Assembly: GCF_028863945.1 (NCBI RefSeq)
Contig: NZ_JARBEA010000002.1
Span: 19,387 to 83,386, forward strand
Reading direction: 5' to 3'
Length of the DNA stretch: 64,000 nucleotides
Source: Jeotgalibaca caeni
GTDB taxonomy: Bacteria; Bacillota; Bacilli; Lactobacillales; Aerococcaceae
In this document: positions 28,535 through 38,518 of the stretch, one piece after another
Position numbering within the stretch: the stretch's first letter is position 1
Layout of the letters: every line of letters starts with the position of its first letter
Position numbers and translations under genes: made by a program
The notes under the pieces: generated by a model
The model's input: only the letters and a program-made list of their open reading frames with translations
What the model was told of the DNA's origin: nothing
Databases searched by the model: none

Positions 28535-29251
28535 CTATTCATCCATGACGGAATCGTCAAACTTATACCCTACTCCCCAAACCGTTTGGATGATTTGCGG
28601 GCTTACGAGTTCTATTTTTTGCCGGAGCTTTTTAATATGCGCATCAATGGTCCGTTCGTCTCCAAAGTACGGGTCTTCCCAGATACTGGTCAGCAAGTTT
28701 TCCCGGGAGAAGACTTGCTTTGGATGTTTCGCCAACAAGGCAAAAATTTCAAATTCCTTCGGTGTCAAACTCTCAATGTTCTCTCCACCAATATATGCTT
28801 CACGCGTATAGGTGCTGATTTTGACGTGCTTGGTGACAATATCAAACCGCTCATCACTGTCATCCGCGGCAGCAGGCTGCGTAAGCTGGATGCGTCGATA
28901 CAGGGCTTTAATCCGAGCCATCAAGGTTAACGGGCTAAACGGCTTGGTGACATACTCATCAGCACCAATTTCTAATCCAATTACTTGATCACTCTCTGAA
29001 TCTCGTGCAGTCAGCATAATAATGGGCACGAATTGAGAAACTTTTCGGATTTCACGACAGACTTGCATCCCATCCATGGTCGGCAAGTTCAGATCCAAGA
29101 TGATCATCTCCCACTTCTCTGGATCCGCCAAAAAGGTGTCAAGCCCCTCTTTTCCGTCTCCCTTAAAGACGGGCAGCCATTCTTCTTTTTCGAAAAACAT
29201 ATCCATCATTTCGCATACTGCTTCATTGTCTTCAATCATGAGAATATTCAT
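28535..29251 (-). CDS. OmpR/PhoB-family response regulator
   Basis: A 238-residue regulator. The receiver has acidic residues in IEDNE, the phospho-accepting Asp53 in ILDLNLPTMDG, and Lys in VTKPFSP. A winged-helix DNA-binding domain occupies about residues 145-235 (LTPKEFEIFALLAKHPKQVFSRENLL, VDAH-like IDAHIKKLRQK). The third in-frame start (ATG at 29251) has AAAGG eight bases upstream; earlier GTG and ATG codons are too close to it. First gene of the two-component pair. An insert LTQPAAADDSDERFD links the domains. Confidence 0.92.
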   Translation of the reverse strand: MNILMIEDNEAVCEMMDMFFEKEEWLPVFKGDGKEGLDTFLADPEKWEMIILDLNLPTMDGMQVCREIRKVSQFVPIIMLTARDSESDQVIGLEIGADEYVTKPFSPLTLMARIKALYRRIQLTQPAAADDSDERFDIVTKHVKISTYTREAYIGGENIESLTPKEFEIFALLAKHPKQVFSRENLLTSIWEDPYFGDERTIDAHIKKLRQKIELVSPQIIQTVWGVGYKFDDSVMDE

Positions 29252-29418
29252 CGCCATCACCTTTCTTTTGCTTGTATTATAACGTATTCCTGTCTTTTTT
29301 ACGCTCTCTTTCTTACTGTATCAAATAGCTATGAATTTTATTTGAATTTTTTGAAAAATAAAAAAGGGAATCGCAATTATTTACGTATCTTAATAGTAGA
29401 AAGAAAGGAGAGAAAAGA

Positions 29419-29769
29419 ATGAATCATGTATCATTATTAGGTCGGTTGGTCCGGTCTGTCGAAGTTCAAGAAGTAGGCCATGGCCGTTTTGTTTCAAACA
29501 ATACCCTGGCGGTGCAACGGTTGGGCAAGAAAGAAGAAGGACAACAGCAAGCAGACTTTATTCCCGTCGTTTTTTGGGACAAGACAGCCCACTTGCTAAA
29601 GGAATACTGCGGAAAAGGGTCTCTCATTGGCTTGAACGGAAAGCTCGCATCGCGTTCTTACCTGAACAAACAAGAACAACAAGTATTTGTTGTGGAGTTG
29701 GTCGTAGAGAGTTTACATTTTGTGGAGCCAAAGAAAAAAGTCGAACCGCCAATCGAAGTACCTTTCTAA
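29419..29769 (+). CDS. Small single-stranded DNA-binding protein (SsbB-like paralogue)
   Basis: A 116-residue OB-fold SSB: NHVSLLGRLVRSVEV at the start, ADFIPVVFWDKTAHLLKEYCGKGSLIGLNGKLASRSY in the middle, and VVESLHFVEPKK at the end of the fold. The long disordered tail of the replicative SSB is absent, and the C-terminal tip reads IEVPF rather than DDDIPF. This short form resembles SsbB of Bacillus, which is competence-induced, so a role in DNA uptake or recombination is possible. It is monocistronic, with an AAAGGAGAG site and a strong terminator. The housekeeping ssb, normally near rpsF, is not in this window. Confidence 0.88.
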   Translation: MNHVSLLGRLVRSVEVQEVGHGRFVSNNTLAVQRLGKKEEGQQQADFIPVVFWDKTAHLLKEYCGKGSLIGLNGKLASRSYLNKQEQQVFVVELVVESLHFVEPKKKVEPPIEVPF

Positions 29770-29772
29770 GGT

Positions 29773-29818
29773 AAAAAATAGCAGCCAACCCTCGTTTAGA
29801 GGGTTGGCTGCTATTTGC
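29773..29818. terminator. Bidirectional terminator between ssb-like and whiA
   Basis: AATAGCAGCCAACCCTC (29777-29793) pairs exactly over 17 bases with GAGGGTTGGCTGCTATT (29799-29815). A-run before it serves the minus-strand whiA operon. Confidence 0.93.
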
Positions 29819-30760
29819 TTACAATACAAATTCTTTATTACGTAATTTTTCAGCATATTCATTGATTTTACGAATCCGGTGGTTAATACCTGATTTGGAG
29901 ATAACACCGCTCGGAACCATTTCTCCCAGTTCTTTCAAGCTGATCTCTGGATTCTCCACCCGCAAGATGGCAATCTCACGCAGTTTACTAGGCAACTTGT
30001 CCAAACCCACCATTGCTTCGATGAACTCGATATTCTCAATTTGCTTGGCTGCTGCATCGATGGTTTTATTCATATTAGCATTCTCACAATTCACCAGTCG
30101 GTTGACAGAATTTCGCATGTCGCGGACAATTCGGACGTCTTCAAATTTCATCATGGAATTATGAGCCCCAATTAGAGCAAGGAAGTCAGCAATTTTCTCC
30201 GCTTCCTTCAAGTATGTGATATACCCGTTTCGGCGGTCAATCGTACGCGCATTGAGATCAAAGTGATTCATCATGTCACAGATATCTTGGTTATGGTCTT
30301 CATAATTGGAATAAATCTCCAGGTGATACCGACTTGTGTCCGGGCTATTAACCGATCCGCCCGCCAAAAAAGCACCACGCAAGTATGAACGTTCTTTTTG
30401 TTCATTGTTCATCACTTCGTCAGAAATTCTGGTTTTAAAACTTAATCCATCAAAAATATCCAGTTCCTGCAACAACTCGCTTACCCCTTGTTTCAGGCGC
30501 ACAATATAAATGTTGTTCTTCTTCAACTTCATCTTGCGTCGGACTAATAATTCCCCTTCCACTTGATAGTGGTCTTTCAGTAAACTATACATCCTTCTGG
30601 CAATCGCAGCATTTTCTGATTGGATATTTAAGACTAATTTTTGGTTATAAATACTTACCGATCCGCTCATTCGAATCAAAGCCATCAATTCTGCTTTCGC
30701 ATGTTCACGGTGTACTTCTAAGGTCGTTAACTCTTTTTTAACTTCTGCAGCATAGGACAT
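29819..30760 (-). CDS. whiA: DNA-binding protein WhiA
   Basis: WhiA is a conserved Gram-positive DNA-binding protein that in Bacillus affects cell division and chromosome segregation. The 313-residue product has an N-terminal LAGLIDADG-homing-endonuclease-like fold ([23 protein letters not shown]) and a C-terminal HTH ([26 protein letters not shown], then [14 protein letters not shown]). The second in-frame ATG (30760) is seven bases from GGGGAGG and is chosen over the one at 30766. It is last in the conserved rapZ-yvcK-whiA operon. Confidence 0.96.
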   Translation of the reverse strand: MSYAAEVKKELTTLEVHREHAKAELMALIRMSGSVSIYNQKLVLNIQSENAAIARRMYSLLKDHYQVEGELLVRRKMKLKKNNIYIVRLKQGVSELLQELDIFDGLSFKTRISDEVMNNEQKERSYLRGAFLAGGSVNSPDTSRYHLEIYSNYEDHNQDICDMMNHFDLNARTIDRRNGYITYLKEAEKIADFLALIGAHNSMMKFEDVRIVRDMRNSVNRLVNCENANMNKTIDAAAKQIENIEFIEAMVGLDKLPSKLREIAILRVENPEISLKELGEMVPSGVISKSGINHRIRKINEYAEKLRNKEFVL

Positions 30761-30796
30761 GCTCATTCCTCCCCTCTTTCTGGATCCATTTAATCT

Positions 30797-31810
30797 CTAC
30801 GGAGCATTATGCATTCGCACCGCTGAGCTTAAGTTCATAATTTCTTGCGCCACTTTATCACCGTCATGGTAGACGCCGCCTTCTTTTACATTTAAGAAGT
30901 CCGCAGAAATGACCCGGCACGCTTCATTACGCAACGCTTGGAAGTCATGGGTTACTTGAAGAAGATATTCCTCGTCTGCTTGCTGATTCAAGTATTCATC
31001 CGGTACCCGTTCTGTGTTTACCAATACCGTATCAATAAACTTTGTGCCCAAATGCTCATGCAGCACTCTCACATGATCGGCATCTGAGAAACTTTCGGTT
31101 TCTCCTAGTTGGGTCATGATGTTACAAATATAAACGACTTCAGCCGATGAACGAATCACTGCTTCCCCTAAGTCGGGAATCATTAAGTTTGGCAATAAGC
31201 TCGTATACAAGCTTCCTGGCCCTAAAATAATGATATCTGCTTCATTGATGGATTGAATGACATCACGCGCTGCCTTGGCTTCCGTTGTTTCATCAAGCGG
31301 CGTAACGTGTACGCGTTCAATTTTCTTACGGTGATGAGCAATTTGGGACTCCCCTTTTGCTACTTGACCGTCCTCAAATTGAGCATGCAAAACGAGTGGT
31401 TCTTCAGCAGCCGCATAAATCCGTCCTTTGACTTGCATCATGGCCGACAACAAACGAATGGCATCAAAAATATTACCTCTCATTTCGGTTAAGGCAGCAA
31501 TAATTAGATTCCCAATCGCATGTCCCGAGAAGAAATCGTCCTTCGAATCAAAGCGGTATTGGAAAATGCTCTTTTGCAAATCTGGTAAATCAGACAACGC
31601 AATCATGCAGTTTCTGATATCGCCAGGCGGAACGATGTTGACATAGTTGCGGATGATGCCGCTGCTTCCCCCATCGTCCGCAACCGTAACAACAGCTGTT
31701 AAATCTACGTTATATTTTTTTAGGTGTTTTAAGATGACGGGCAATCCGGTTCCTCCACCGAGGACCACGATTTTTTTCTGCCGTTTCTTTAGTTTTGGAT
31801 TCGTGTTCAT
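30797..31810 (-). CDS. yvcK: YvcK family gluconeogenesis factor / morphogen
   Basis: YvcK is a UDP-sugar-binding protein of the CofD-like fold needed for normal shape and growth on gluconeogenic carbon in Bacillus. The 337-residue product has [34 protein letters not shown] and [14 protein letters not shown] at the N-terminus and [22 protein letters not shown] later, all family hallmarks. Its start overlaps the rapZ stop by four bases (ATGA). Confidence 0.95.
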   Translation of the reverse strand: MNTNPKLKKRQKKIVVLGGGTGLPVILKHLKKYNVDLTAVVTVADDGGSSGIIRNYVNIVPPGDIRNCMIALSDLPDLQKSIFQYRFDSKDDFFSGHAIGNLIIAALTEMRGNIFDAIRLLSAMMQVKGRIYAAAEEPLVLHAQFEDGQVAKGESQIAHHRKKIERVHVTPLDETTEAKAARDVIQSINEADIIILGPGSLYTSLLPNLMIPDLGEAVIRSSAEVVYICNIMTQLGETESFSDADHVRVLHEHLGTKFIDTVLVNTERVPDEYLNQQADEEYLLQVTHDFQALRNEACRVISADFLNVKEGGVYHDGDKVAQEIMNLSSAVRMHNAP

Positions 31811-32697
31811 GACCGATGTGTTGCCTCTTTTCGTTTGTTTTTATCACGATGAGTGATATTGACAGCATAGCCGTCCGTTTCCAAGTGATGGGCGATTCGC
31901 TCGCTTAGGGCAACGGATCGATGCTGTCCACCCGTACAACCGATGGCGATCGTTACACTCGCTTTCCCCTCTTTTTTGTATCCGGGAATAATATAATCAA
32001 GGAGTTCCGTAAATTTTCGGTAGAAATTCTCTGTCTCCGGTTGCTGCATCACATAGTCATAAACGGGCTTGTCCAGTCCCGTTAACGGGCGAAGTTCATC
32101 AATATAGTGTGGGTTTGGCAAGAAGCGTACATCCATCACGATATCTGCATCGATCGGCGTGCTGTACTTGAAGCCAAAGGAAACCATTTCAATATGGAAA
32201 ATAGTTTCTCCCTCCGCTTGAAAACGATCTAAAATCATTTCGCGTAATTGGCGCGGGGTTGTATGGCTGGTATCCAATACCCATTGCGCACGATTTCGAA
32301 TATTTTTTAATAACTCGCGCTCTTTTTTAATTCCTTCTAAAACCGTCCCTGACGATTGTGCTAATGGGTGGTTGCGTCGTGTTTCCTTATAACGGGAAAC
32401 CAGCGAGTCGTTAGAGGCATCGAGAAAAATACTTTTCGTTGTAACAAAAGAGGTATTGTCCAAATTCCCTACTGCACTCATAATCTCATCAAAGAAAGCA
32501 CGGGAACGTAAATCAATGACTAAACACACTCGGCTGATCTTACCAGATTCTTTGACTAATTCCCAAAACTTGGGTAGTAAACTTGGTGGCATATTATCCA
32601 CACAAAAATATCCTAAATCTTCAAATGTCTGCAGCACCACTGTTTTTCCTGCGCCGCTCATCCCTGTAATGATCACCAATTCTAGTGTCTCAGCCAT
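31807..32697 (-). CDS. rapZ: RNase adapter / nucleotide-binding protein RapZ (YvcJ)
   Basis: A 296-residue P-loop protein. Walker A is GMSGAGKT near the N-terminus. Conserved [32 protein letters not shown] and the C-terminal [25 protein letters not shown] and [11 protein letters not shown] motifs are present. In E. coli RapZ senses GlcN6P and presents small RNA GlmZ to RNase E; in Firmicutes YvcJ hydrolyses GTP and affects competence, with less clear function. The third ATG of an ATGATGATG run is chosen because GAGGAGG lies seven bases upstream. First gene of rapZ-yvcK-whiA. Confidence 0.95.
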   Translation of the reverse strand: MAETLELVIITGMSGAGKTVVLQTFEDLGYFCVDNMPPSLLPKFWELVKESGKISRVCLVIDLRSRAFFDEIMSAVGNLDNTSFVTTKSIFLDASNDSLVSRYKETRRNHPLAQSSGTVLEGIKKERELLKNIRNRAQWVLDTSHTTPRQLREMILDRFQAEGETIFHIEMVSFGFKYSTPIDADIVMDVRFLPNPHYIDELRPLTGLDKPVYDYVMQQPETENFYRKFTELLDYIIPGYKKEGKASVTIAIGCTGGQHRSVALSERIAHHLETDGYAVNITHRDKNKRKEATHRS

Positions 32698-32930
32698 CAT
32701 CATTCCTCCTCTTTCGAACTTGACTCATTATAGCATGCCGGGCGTGTCGAATACAAGCTCTCTAAAAGAAAAATAACGCACGATTTTTTTCGTTTCTTTT
32801 CATATATTGATACACTCTTTTCAATTTATGATAAATCGGAGTGGATTTTTTTGTTTTTATGAGAATGTAGTTATAATAAGGTTGTAAGCGATAAACATTG
32901 TGGAAAGACCCCGATATTTACCGCTGTTTT

Positions 32931-32959
32931 TTGCATTCAGTTTTGAGAATTGCGATAAT
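32931..32959 (+). promoter_or_regulatory. Promoter of the opuCABCD operon
   Basis: -35 TTGCAT (32931-32936), 17 bases, -10 GATAAT (32954-32959), 40 bases before the opuCA ATG. A second TATAAT lies further upstream at about 32873 with a poor -35. Two promoters would be in keeping with osmotic induction, but no regulator site is recognised. The rest of 32700-32930 shows nothing else I can name. Confidence 0.6.
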
Positions 32960-32999
32960 AGAGGACGTGTGAGTTCACTATGATTATAGGAGGAGCATC

Positions 33000-34199
33000 A
33001 TGATTGAATTTAAGAATGTAACCAAACAGTTCCCAAATGGGAAAAAAGCAGTGGATAATATCTCCCTTTCTTTTGAAAAAGGAGAATTTATTGTGTTTAT
33101 CGGAACAAGTGGAAGTGGAAAGACGACGTCCATGCGGATGATTAACCGAATGATTGAACCGTCTTCTGGAGAAATTCTTGTGAACGGTCAGAATATCCAG
33201 AAAATGAATCCCGTCGAACTACGTCGGAAAATCGGCTATGTCATCCAACAGATTGGCTTAATGCCGCATATGACTATCTACGACAATATCGTCATGGTAC
33301 CTAAGCTGTTGGGCTGGCCGGACGAGAAACAAAAGAAAGTCGCTGAAGAATTGATTGACCGAGTAGACTTGCCGCGTGACTTCCTAAGTCGCTATCCAGC
33401 AGAACTTTCTGGTGGGCAACAGCAACGGATTGGCGTAATCCGCGCATTAGCTGCCGACCAAGATATCATCTTGATGGACGAACCATTCGGCGCTCTCGAT
33501 CCGATTACGCGCGATGCACTGCAAGAGCTGGTGAAACACTTGCAACAAGAGATGGGAAAAACCGTCGTCTTCGTTACGCATGATATGGATGAGGCACTGA
33601 AACTAGCGGACCGGATTGTCATTATGCAAGAAGGAAAAGTGGTTCAATTTGATACGCCTGACAATATTTTAATGAATCCGGCAAATGAGTTCGTAGAAAA
33701 CTTCATTGGTGAAACGCGACTTACCCAAGCAAAAACAAACTTACGGACCGTTGAACAAATCATGAACGAACGGGTTATCACGGTGAATCCGGAAGCTTCC
33801 CTTGGACAAGCAATCAGTATGATGCGGAAAGAGCGCGTAGATAACTTGTTTGTAACCGATCATGATCAAAAGTTACTCGGTATTTTGTCCGTAGAGAACA
33901 TTGAACGGAATCGACGCAGAAATGTTTCAATCAACGATATTATGGAAGAAGTTGCTTTTGTCCGGGCTGGAACGCTCGTCCGTGATGCTCTGCAACGAAT
34001 TTTAATTTTAGGCTATAAAAACATTCCGGTTGTGGACGAGAATGACCATTTGCTTGGCCTGATCACCCGCACTTCTGTAGTGGATATGGTGTACGATTCC
34101 ATCTGGAGTGATGCTGATTTGGAAGAAATGGAAGAAGTAATTGAAACGACAACGGTCGTGAGTCAGCCTGTTCAACCAGAAAAGGAGCTGATTGAATAA
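33000..34199 (+). CDS. opuCA: Glycine betaine/carnitine/choline ABC transporter, ATP-binding protein OpuCA
   Basis: ATPase of an OpuC-type osmoprotectant importer. The 399-residue protein has Walker [10 protein letters not shown], signature [15 protein letters not shown] and Walker [12 protein letters not shown], then two CBS domains at about 255-370 ([25 protein letters not shown] and [19 protein letters not shown]). In OpuA the CBS pair senses ionic strength, and in OpuC from Listeria it binds c-di-AMP, so this is the control module. An AGGAGGAGC site precedes the ATG. First gene of a tightly overlapping four-gene operon. Confidence 0.93.
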   Translation: MIEFKNVTKQFPNGKKAVDNISLSFEKGEFIVFIGTSGSGKTTSMRMINRMIEPSSGEILVNGQNIQKMNPVELRRKIGYVIQQIGLMPHMTIYDNIVMVPKLLGWPDEKQKKVAEELIDRVDLPRDFLSRYPAELSGGQQQRIGVIRALAADQDIILMDEPFGALDPITRDALQELVKHLQQEMGKTVVFVTHDMDEALKLADRIVIMQEGKVVQFDTPDNILMNPANEFVENFIGETRLTQAKTNLRTVEQIMNERVITVNPEASLGQAISMMRKERVDNLFVTDHDQKLLGILSVENIERNRRRNVSINDIMEEVAFVRAGTLVRDALQRILILGYKNIPVVDENDHLLGLITRTSVVDMVYDSIWSDADLEEMEEVIETTTVVSQPVQPEKELIE

Positions 34200-34840
34200 T
34201 GAGTTTTCTACAATCGAATGGTTCAGAACTCCTTTATAAAATTGGCGAACACTTTTTTATTTCTATGATAGCTTTGGCGCTGGGTGCTCTTGTAGCCGTA
34301 CCTTTGGGCATTTTATTAACCCGTTTTGAAAAAGCTTCTCGCTATGTGATTGGCTTTGTCTCCATCCTTCAAACGGTTCCTTCATTGGCTCTACTCGCTT
34401 TAATGATTCCTCTATTCGGTGTTGGCAAACTACCGGCGATTGTGGCTTTGTTTATTTATTCCTTATTGCCGATTTTACGCAATACCTATATCGGGATTCG
34501 CGGCGTTAATCCGAACGTCGTTGATGCTGCCAAAGGAATGGGTTTGACCGTTCGACAACAAACCTTGCAAGTTAAATTGCCGCTTGCAGCTCCGGTTATT
34601 ATGTCGGGCATTCGGTTATCAGGTGTGTATGTGATTGCTTGGGCTACGCTTGCTTCTTACATCGGTGCTGGCGGACTCGGGGATTACATTTTCAATGGAC
34701 TGAACGTATATGACCAAGAAATGATTATCTGGGGAACGATTCCCGTTACAATACTGGCGCTATTGGCAGACTTCCTATTAGGCAGAGTAGAGGTTTCGGT
34801 CACTCCTACTACCTCTTCTGAGAAAGGAGCGACTTCATGA
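34199..34840 (+). CDS. opuCB: Osmoprotectant ABC transporter permease OpuCB
   Basis: One of two membrane permeases of the OpuC importer, 213 residues with about six hydrophobic helices. The typical [22 protein letters not shown] segment and the EAA-like loop with [27 protein letters not shown] are present, along with [16 protein letters not shown]. The start shares one base with the opuCA stop (TAATG). Confidence 0.92.
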   Translation: MSFLQSNGSELLYKIGEHFFISMIALALGALVAVPLGILLTRFEKASRYVIGFVSILQTVPSLALLALMIPLFGVGKLPAIVALFIYSLLPILRNTYIGIRGVNPNVVDAAKGMGLTVRQQTLQVKLPLAAPVIMSGIRLSGVYVIAWATLASYIGAGGLGDYIFNGLNVYDQEMIIWGTIPVTILALLADFLLGRVEVSVTPTTSSEKGATS

Positions 34841-35784
34841 AACACCTTAAAAAATGGCTCGTGATGCCTTTACTTGTTTTATTTTTATCAGCTTGTTCTC
34901 TCCCAGGACTTGGTGCGACTTATTCGGAAGATGGGATTGTCATTACGGGTGGAACAACGACCGAGATGCAGATCATGGCATACTTGGTAGAGGGAATGGT
35001 TACGCACTATATCCCGGATGCTCCGATTGGCTTGGTTAACAATCTTGGTTCTTCCACTTTGAATCACCAGGCTTTGATGGGCGGAGATGCGAATGTATCA
35101 GCGGTTCGCTATACTGGAACTTCTTTAACCGGTGAACTAGGGATGGACCCAATCACCGATCCAGCTGAAGCATATCAAGCGGTGGTCAAAGGGTTCGACG
35201 AAGAGTTTGATCAAGTTTGGTTCCCTGATTACGGCTTCTCAAACACGTATGCCTTCCTGGTGACACAAGAATTTTCAGAAGAAAATGGGGTCACAAAAAT
35301 CAGCGACCTCGCACCTTTGGCAGAATCTCTGAGAGCTGGAGTAGACACCTCTTGGATGGAACGTGAGGGAGATGGCTACGATGCGTTTAGAGATTTGTAT
35401 GAATTTGACTTCGATACGATTTATCCGATGCAGATTGGTCTCGTCTATGATGCACTAGAAGCCGGCAGTATGGATGTTGTGTTGGGATACTCGACAGATG
35501 GACGGATTGCCAGCTATGACTTGATTGTACTGGAAGACGACTTAAATCTATTCCCTCCTTATGATGCCAGTCCGGTCGCAACACGTGCCATCCTGGAAGC
35601 TTATCCTGAGTTAGAAACCATCTTTTTGAAGATGGAAGATATGCTGACGGACGAAAAAATGCAGGAGTTAAACTATCAAGTTGACAACAACCTGATCGAG
35701 CCACAAAAAGCAGCGTATGAATTTTTAGAAGAAAACAACTACTTTGAAGACAAAGACGTCACACCCCTGAAGGAGCGAGAATAA
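34837..35784 (+). CDS. opuCC: Osmoprotectant ABC transporter substrate-binding lipoprotein OpuCC
   Basis: Membrane-anchored binding protein of the OpuC system, 315 residues. A lipoprotein signal peptide ends in lipobox LSAC (Cys about residue 20). The mature part has the OpuAC fold, with [17 protein letters not shown] near the start and SGS-like [30 protein letters not shown] near the end, as in choline/carnitine-binding family members. The ATG overlaps the opuCB stop by four bases, preceded by AAAGGAG. Which osmolyte it prefers cannot be read from sequence. Confidence 0.92.
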   Translation: MKHLKKWLVMPLLVLFLSACSLPGLGATYSEDGIVITGGTTTEMQIMAYLVEGMVTHYIPDAPIGLVNNLGSSTLNHQALMGGDANVSAVRYTGTSLTGELGMDPITDPAEAYQAVVKGFDEEFDQVWFPDYGFSNTYAFLVTQEFSEENGVTKISDLAPLAESLRAGVDTSWMEREGDGYDAFRDLYEFDFDTIYPMQIGLVYDALEAGSMDVVLGYSTDGRIASYDLIVLEDDLNLFPPYDASPVATRAILEAYPELETIFLKMEDMLTDEKMQELNYQVDNNLIEPQKAAYEFLEENNYFEDKDVTPLKERE

Positions 35785-36455
35785 TGGATATGAGTCAAAT
35801 GAATACATTCGAACAATTGGTTTACTATTTTTCTGAAAATGGAATGTACGTACTCAGCCAATTCTGGCGCCACTTCTTGATTTCCATTTACGGGGTATTG
35901 TTTGCAGCCATTCTGGCGATTCCGTTAGGTTTCTGGATTTCCCGCCATACGAAATTGGCGGGCTGGGTCATCGGGATTGCAAACGTCATCCAGACCATCC
36001 CTTCACTCGCCCTTCTTTCTATTTTGATGTTGGGATTAGGCTTGGGTGCGGATACGGTTATCGCGACAGTCTTCTTGTATTCACTGTTACCAATTATTAA
36101 AAATACTTATACAGGCGTGCGAAGCGTGGATGCGGCGCTTCTTGATACAGGTAAAGGGATGGGAATGACCCGTACGCAGTTGACGATGATGGTTGAATTG
36201 CCGCTCTCCCTGTCGGTCATCATGGCCGGAATTCGGAATGCATTAGTCGTTGCCATTGGGGTTACTTCCATCGGAACCTTTATTGGTGCTGGAGGACTAG
36301 GTGACATCATCACACGCGGAGTCAATGCAACCAACGGCGGAGCGATTATTTTAGCCGGTGCTATCCCTACTGCACTGATGGCTATCCTGACAGACTTAGT
36401 ATTGGAATATCTAGAGAACCGTTTGGATCCATCCAAGCGTGCATCTAGAAGATAA
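35784..36455 (+). CDS. opuCD: Osmoprotectant ABC transporter permease OpuCD
   Basis: Second permease of the importer, 223 residues, paralogous to OpuCB: NVIQTIPSLALLSILMLGLGLG, LLDTGKGMGMTRTQLTMMVELPLSLSVIMAGIRNALV and [14 protein letters not shown] mark the same fold. The start shares one base with the opuCC stop (TAATG). It ends the operon before a shared terminator. Confidence 0.92.
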   Translation: MDMSQMNTFEQLVYYFSENGMYVLSQFWRHFLISIYGVLFAAILAIPLGFWISRHTKLAGWVIGIANVIQTIPSLALLSILMLGLGLGADTVIATVFLYSLLPIIKNTYTGVRSVDAALLDTGKGMGMTRTQLTMMVELPLSLSVIMAGIRNALVVAIGVTSIGTFIGAGGLGDIITRGVNATNGGAIILAGAIPTALMAILTDLVLEYLENRLDPSKRASRR

Positions 36456-36464
36456 AATGAATAC

Positions 36465-36509
36465 AAAAAAGGACGAAGCTGGGATTTTGATTCCCGCTTC
36501 GTCCTTTTC
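36465..36509. terminator. Bidirectional terminator between opuCD and pgcA
   Basis: AAAGGACGAAGC plus TGGGA (about 36468-36484) pairs with TCCC and GCTTCGTCCTTT (about 36491-36507) with one mismatch. A-run and T-run at the two sides suit both convergent genes. Confidence 0.88.
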
Positions 36510-36512
36510 GTT

Positions 36513-38240
36513 TTATTTTCCTGCTACTTGTTTTATTTCTTGTTCGAATGCTGCTACCTTTTCGTCAACCGCTGCTTGGCTGTCCGCATTTGCACCAATG
36601 TAGAACTTGATCTTTGGTTCGGTTCCACTTGGGCGAATCGCAATCCAGCTGCCGTCTTCCAAGTGATACTTCAACACGTTGGCACTTGGCATATCAATTG
36701 TTTCAGACACTCCAGACGCTGATGTCCGTAAACGAGTGCTGAAATCTTCTGTTTCGACTACTTTTTCACCAGCAAACGCTACTGGCGCATCTTCACGGAA
36801 TTGCTTCATCAATGCTTTGATTTTCTCTGCACCTGATAAGCCGCTCATCGTAACCGACAAGGTCTTCTCTTGATAATAGCCGTATGTTTCGTACAACTCG
36901 TTCAATCCGTCATACAGCGTTTGGCCTTTTTTCTTATAATAAGCCGCAACTTCTGCAATCAATACGAGAGCTTGAATCGCATCTTTATCTCGAGCAAATG
37001 GTTTTACCAAGTATCCATAACTTTCTTCAAAACCAAACTGGAATGTACGGCTGCCATCACTTTCGTATTGTTTGATTTTTTCAGCGATAAATTTGAACCC
37101 GGTCAAAACATTCACCATCTTCGCGCCAAAGGATTCTGCAATAACCGTTGGGAATTCGCTGGAAACAATCGACTTCAAGACTACCGCATTCTCTGGAAGG
37201 GTTCCGGCTTCTTGTTTAGCCAGCAAGAGATAATGAACCATCAAGGAAGCAATCTGGTTCCCTGTTAGGACTACATATTCTCCTTCATTGGTCCGAACCG
37301 CTGCTCCAAGACGATCCGCGTCTGGGTCGGTGGCCACTAAAATATCCGCACCGATTTCCTTACCGAGGCGTTCTGCGTATTCAAATGCGCCTGGCTCTTC
37401 TGGGTTTGGTGATTGCACCGTTGGGAACTCAGAATCCGGCTCCGCTTGTTCTGGCACCAAGGTAAAGCTCTCAAAACCAGCATTGGTCAGTGCACGTTCG
37501 CCTAGCATCTTTCCGGTTCCATGAAGCGGTGTAAAGATAAGCTTCATTTCTTTGCTCATTTCAGCAATCAACTCTGGATTAACAGAAACCGTTGCTACTT
37601 CTTTCAAATAAGCTCGATCGATTTCTTCACCCAGAATGGTAAGCAATCCTTTTTCTTCTAGCTCTTCTTTTTCCATTACCGGAATATTCAGCGGATCTTC
37701 AATCGCACGGATGAAGTCTGTTAATGCTTCCGCATCAGCTGGCGGCATTTGTCCGCCGTCATCTCCGTATACTTTGTATCCATTATATTCAGGAGGATTG
37801 TGACTTGCGGTAATCATAATTCCGGTCAAGGTTTGTAGATGACGGACAGCAAATGATAGCTCTGGTGTTGGACGCAGGCTTTCAAACACATAAGAAGGAA
37901 TTCCATGCGCACCAAGTGTTTTCGCTGCTTCCAACGCAAACTCAGGAGAAAATCTTCTAGAGTCGTAGGCAATTGCTACACCACGTTTCTTTTCCTCTTC
38001 GCCTTTCGATTCCATTAAACGGGCAAGCCCTTCTGTTGCTTGACGCACCGTATAGATATTCATACGATTAATTCCCGCACCAATAACCCCGCGCATTCCA
38101 GCAGTACCAAACTCGAGGGGAGAGAAAAAGGCATCTTTAATTTGTTCTTCATTTTCTGCCATATTCAAAAGTTCTTCTCGCAACTGAACATCTAATTGTT
38201 CGCTATTTTTCCATTGTTCATATGTATTCATGTAAACCAT
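36513..38240 (-). CDS. pgcA: Phospho-sugar mutase (alpha-phosphoglucomutase PgcA type)
   Basis: Interconverts glucose 6-phosphate and glucose 1-phosphate, feeding GalU (also in this window) with substrate for UDP-glucose and glycolipid anchors of lipoteichoic acid. The product has 575 residues from the ATG at 38240, which has TTGGAGG eight bases upstream; a GTG and a further ATG flank it. The phosphoserine loop is ITASHNPPEYNGYK, the metal-binding loop DPDADRLG, the sugar-binding loop GFEESYGY, and the phosphate-binding loop RPSGTEPKIKFY near the C-terminus. Long-form length agrees with Bacillus PgcA (about 580). Phosphomannomutase activity is possible too. Confidence 0.93.
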   Translation of the reverse strand: MVYMNTYEQWKNSEQLDVQLREELLNMAENEEQIKDAFFSPLEFGTAGMRGVIGAGINRMNIYTVRQATEGLARLMESKGEEEKKRGVAIAYDSRRFSPEFALEAAKTLGAHGIPSYVFESLRPTPELSFAVRHLQTLTGIMITASHNPPEYNGYKVYGDDGGQMPPADAEALTDFIRAIEDPLNIPVMEKEELEEKGLLTILGEEIDRAYLKEVATVSVNPELIAEMSKEMKLIFTPLHGTGKMLGERALTNAGFESFTLVPEQAEPDSEFPTVQSPNPEEPGAFEYAERLGKEIGADILVATDPDADRLGAAVRTNEGEYVVLTGNQIASLMVHYLLLAKQEAGTLPENAVVLKSIVSSEFPTVIAESFGAKMVNVLTGFKFIAEKIKQYESDGSRTFQFGFEESYGYLVKPFARDKDAIQALVLIAEVAAYYKKKGQTLYDGLNELYETYGYYQEKTLSVTMSGLSGAEKIKALMKQFREDAPVAFAGEKVVETEDFSTRLRTSASGVSETIDMPSANVLKYHLEDGSWIAIRPSGTEPKIKFYIGANADSQAAVDEKVAAFEQEIKQVAGK

Positions 38241-38406
38241 CTCGTTAACCTCCAACACAATATTTTCTTTATTATAGCATTATAGAGGTAAAAAAGTAAC
38301 GCAAGGCCGTTTTTACGAGGAGACGTCGCAAAAATTGTATGTTAGATTTTCTTACATATTATGTTAGAATCAGATGAAATTAGTTAATCAAATTCTCAGA
38401 ATCACA

Positions 38407-38436
38407 TTGACAGCCTGGAAACCCGCATGGTATTCT
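38407..38436 (+). promoter_or_regulatory. Promoter of the amino-acid-binding lipoprotein gene
   Basis: -35 TTGACA (38407-38412), 18 bases, -10 TATTCT (38431-38436) preceded by TGG, an extended -10. A short perfect dyad ATTCTCAGAAT (38391-38401) just upstream resembles the core of a CodY box but matches the full consensus poorly (10 of 15). Confidence 0.7.
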
Positions 38437-38518
38437 AATGTCCATGAAACTTAATGAAAATCATTTGTTTAACAATGTCACCTTTACTAACATCATATAT
38501 TTTAAGGAGGAAATAAAT

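Noticed and set aside
27114..29251. The two-component system as LiaSR, the expected liaXYZ regulator
   Set aside because: The regulator is OmpR type with a winged helix and the kinase has HAMP/HisKA; LiaR is NarL type.
32700..32930. Riboswitch upstream of opuC
   Set aside because: No conserved aptamer pattern or terminator/antiterminator pair seen.
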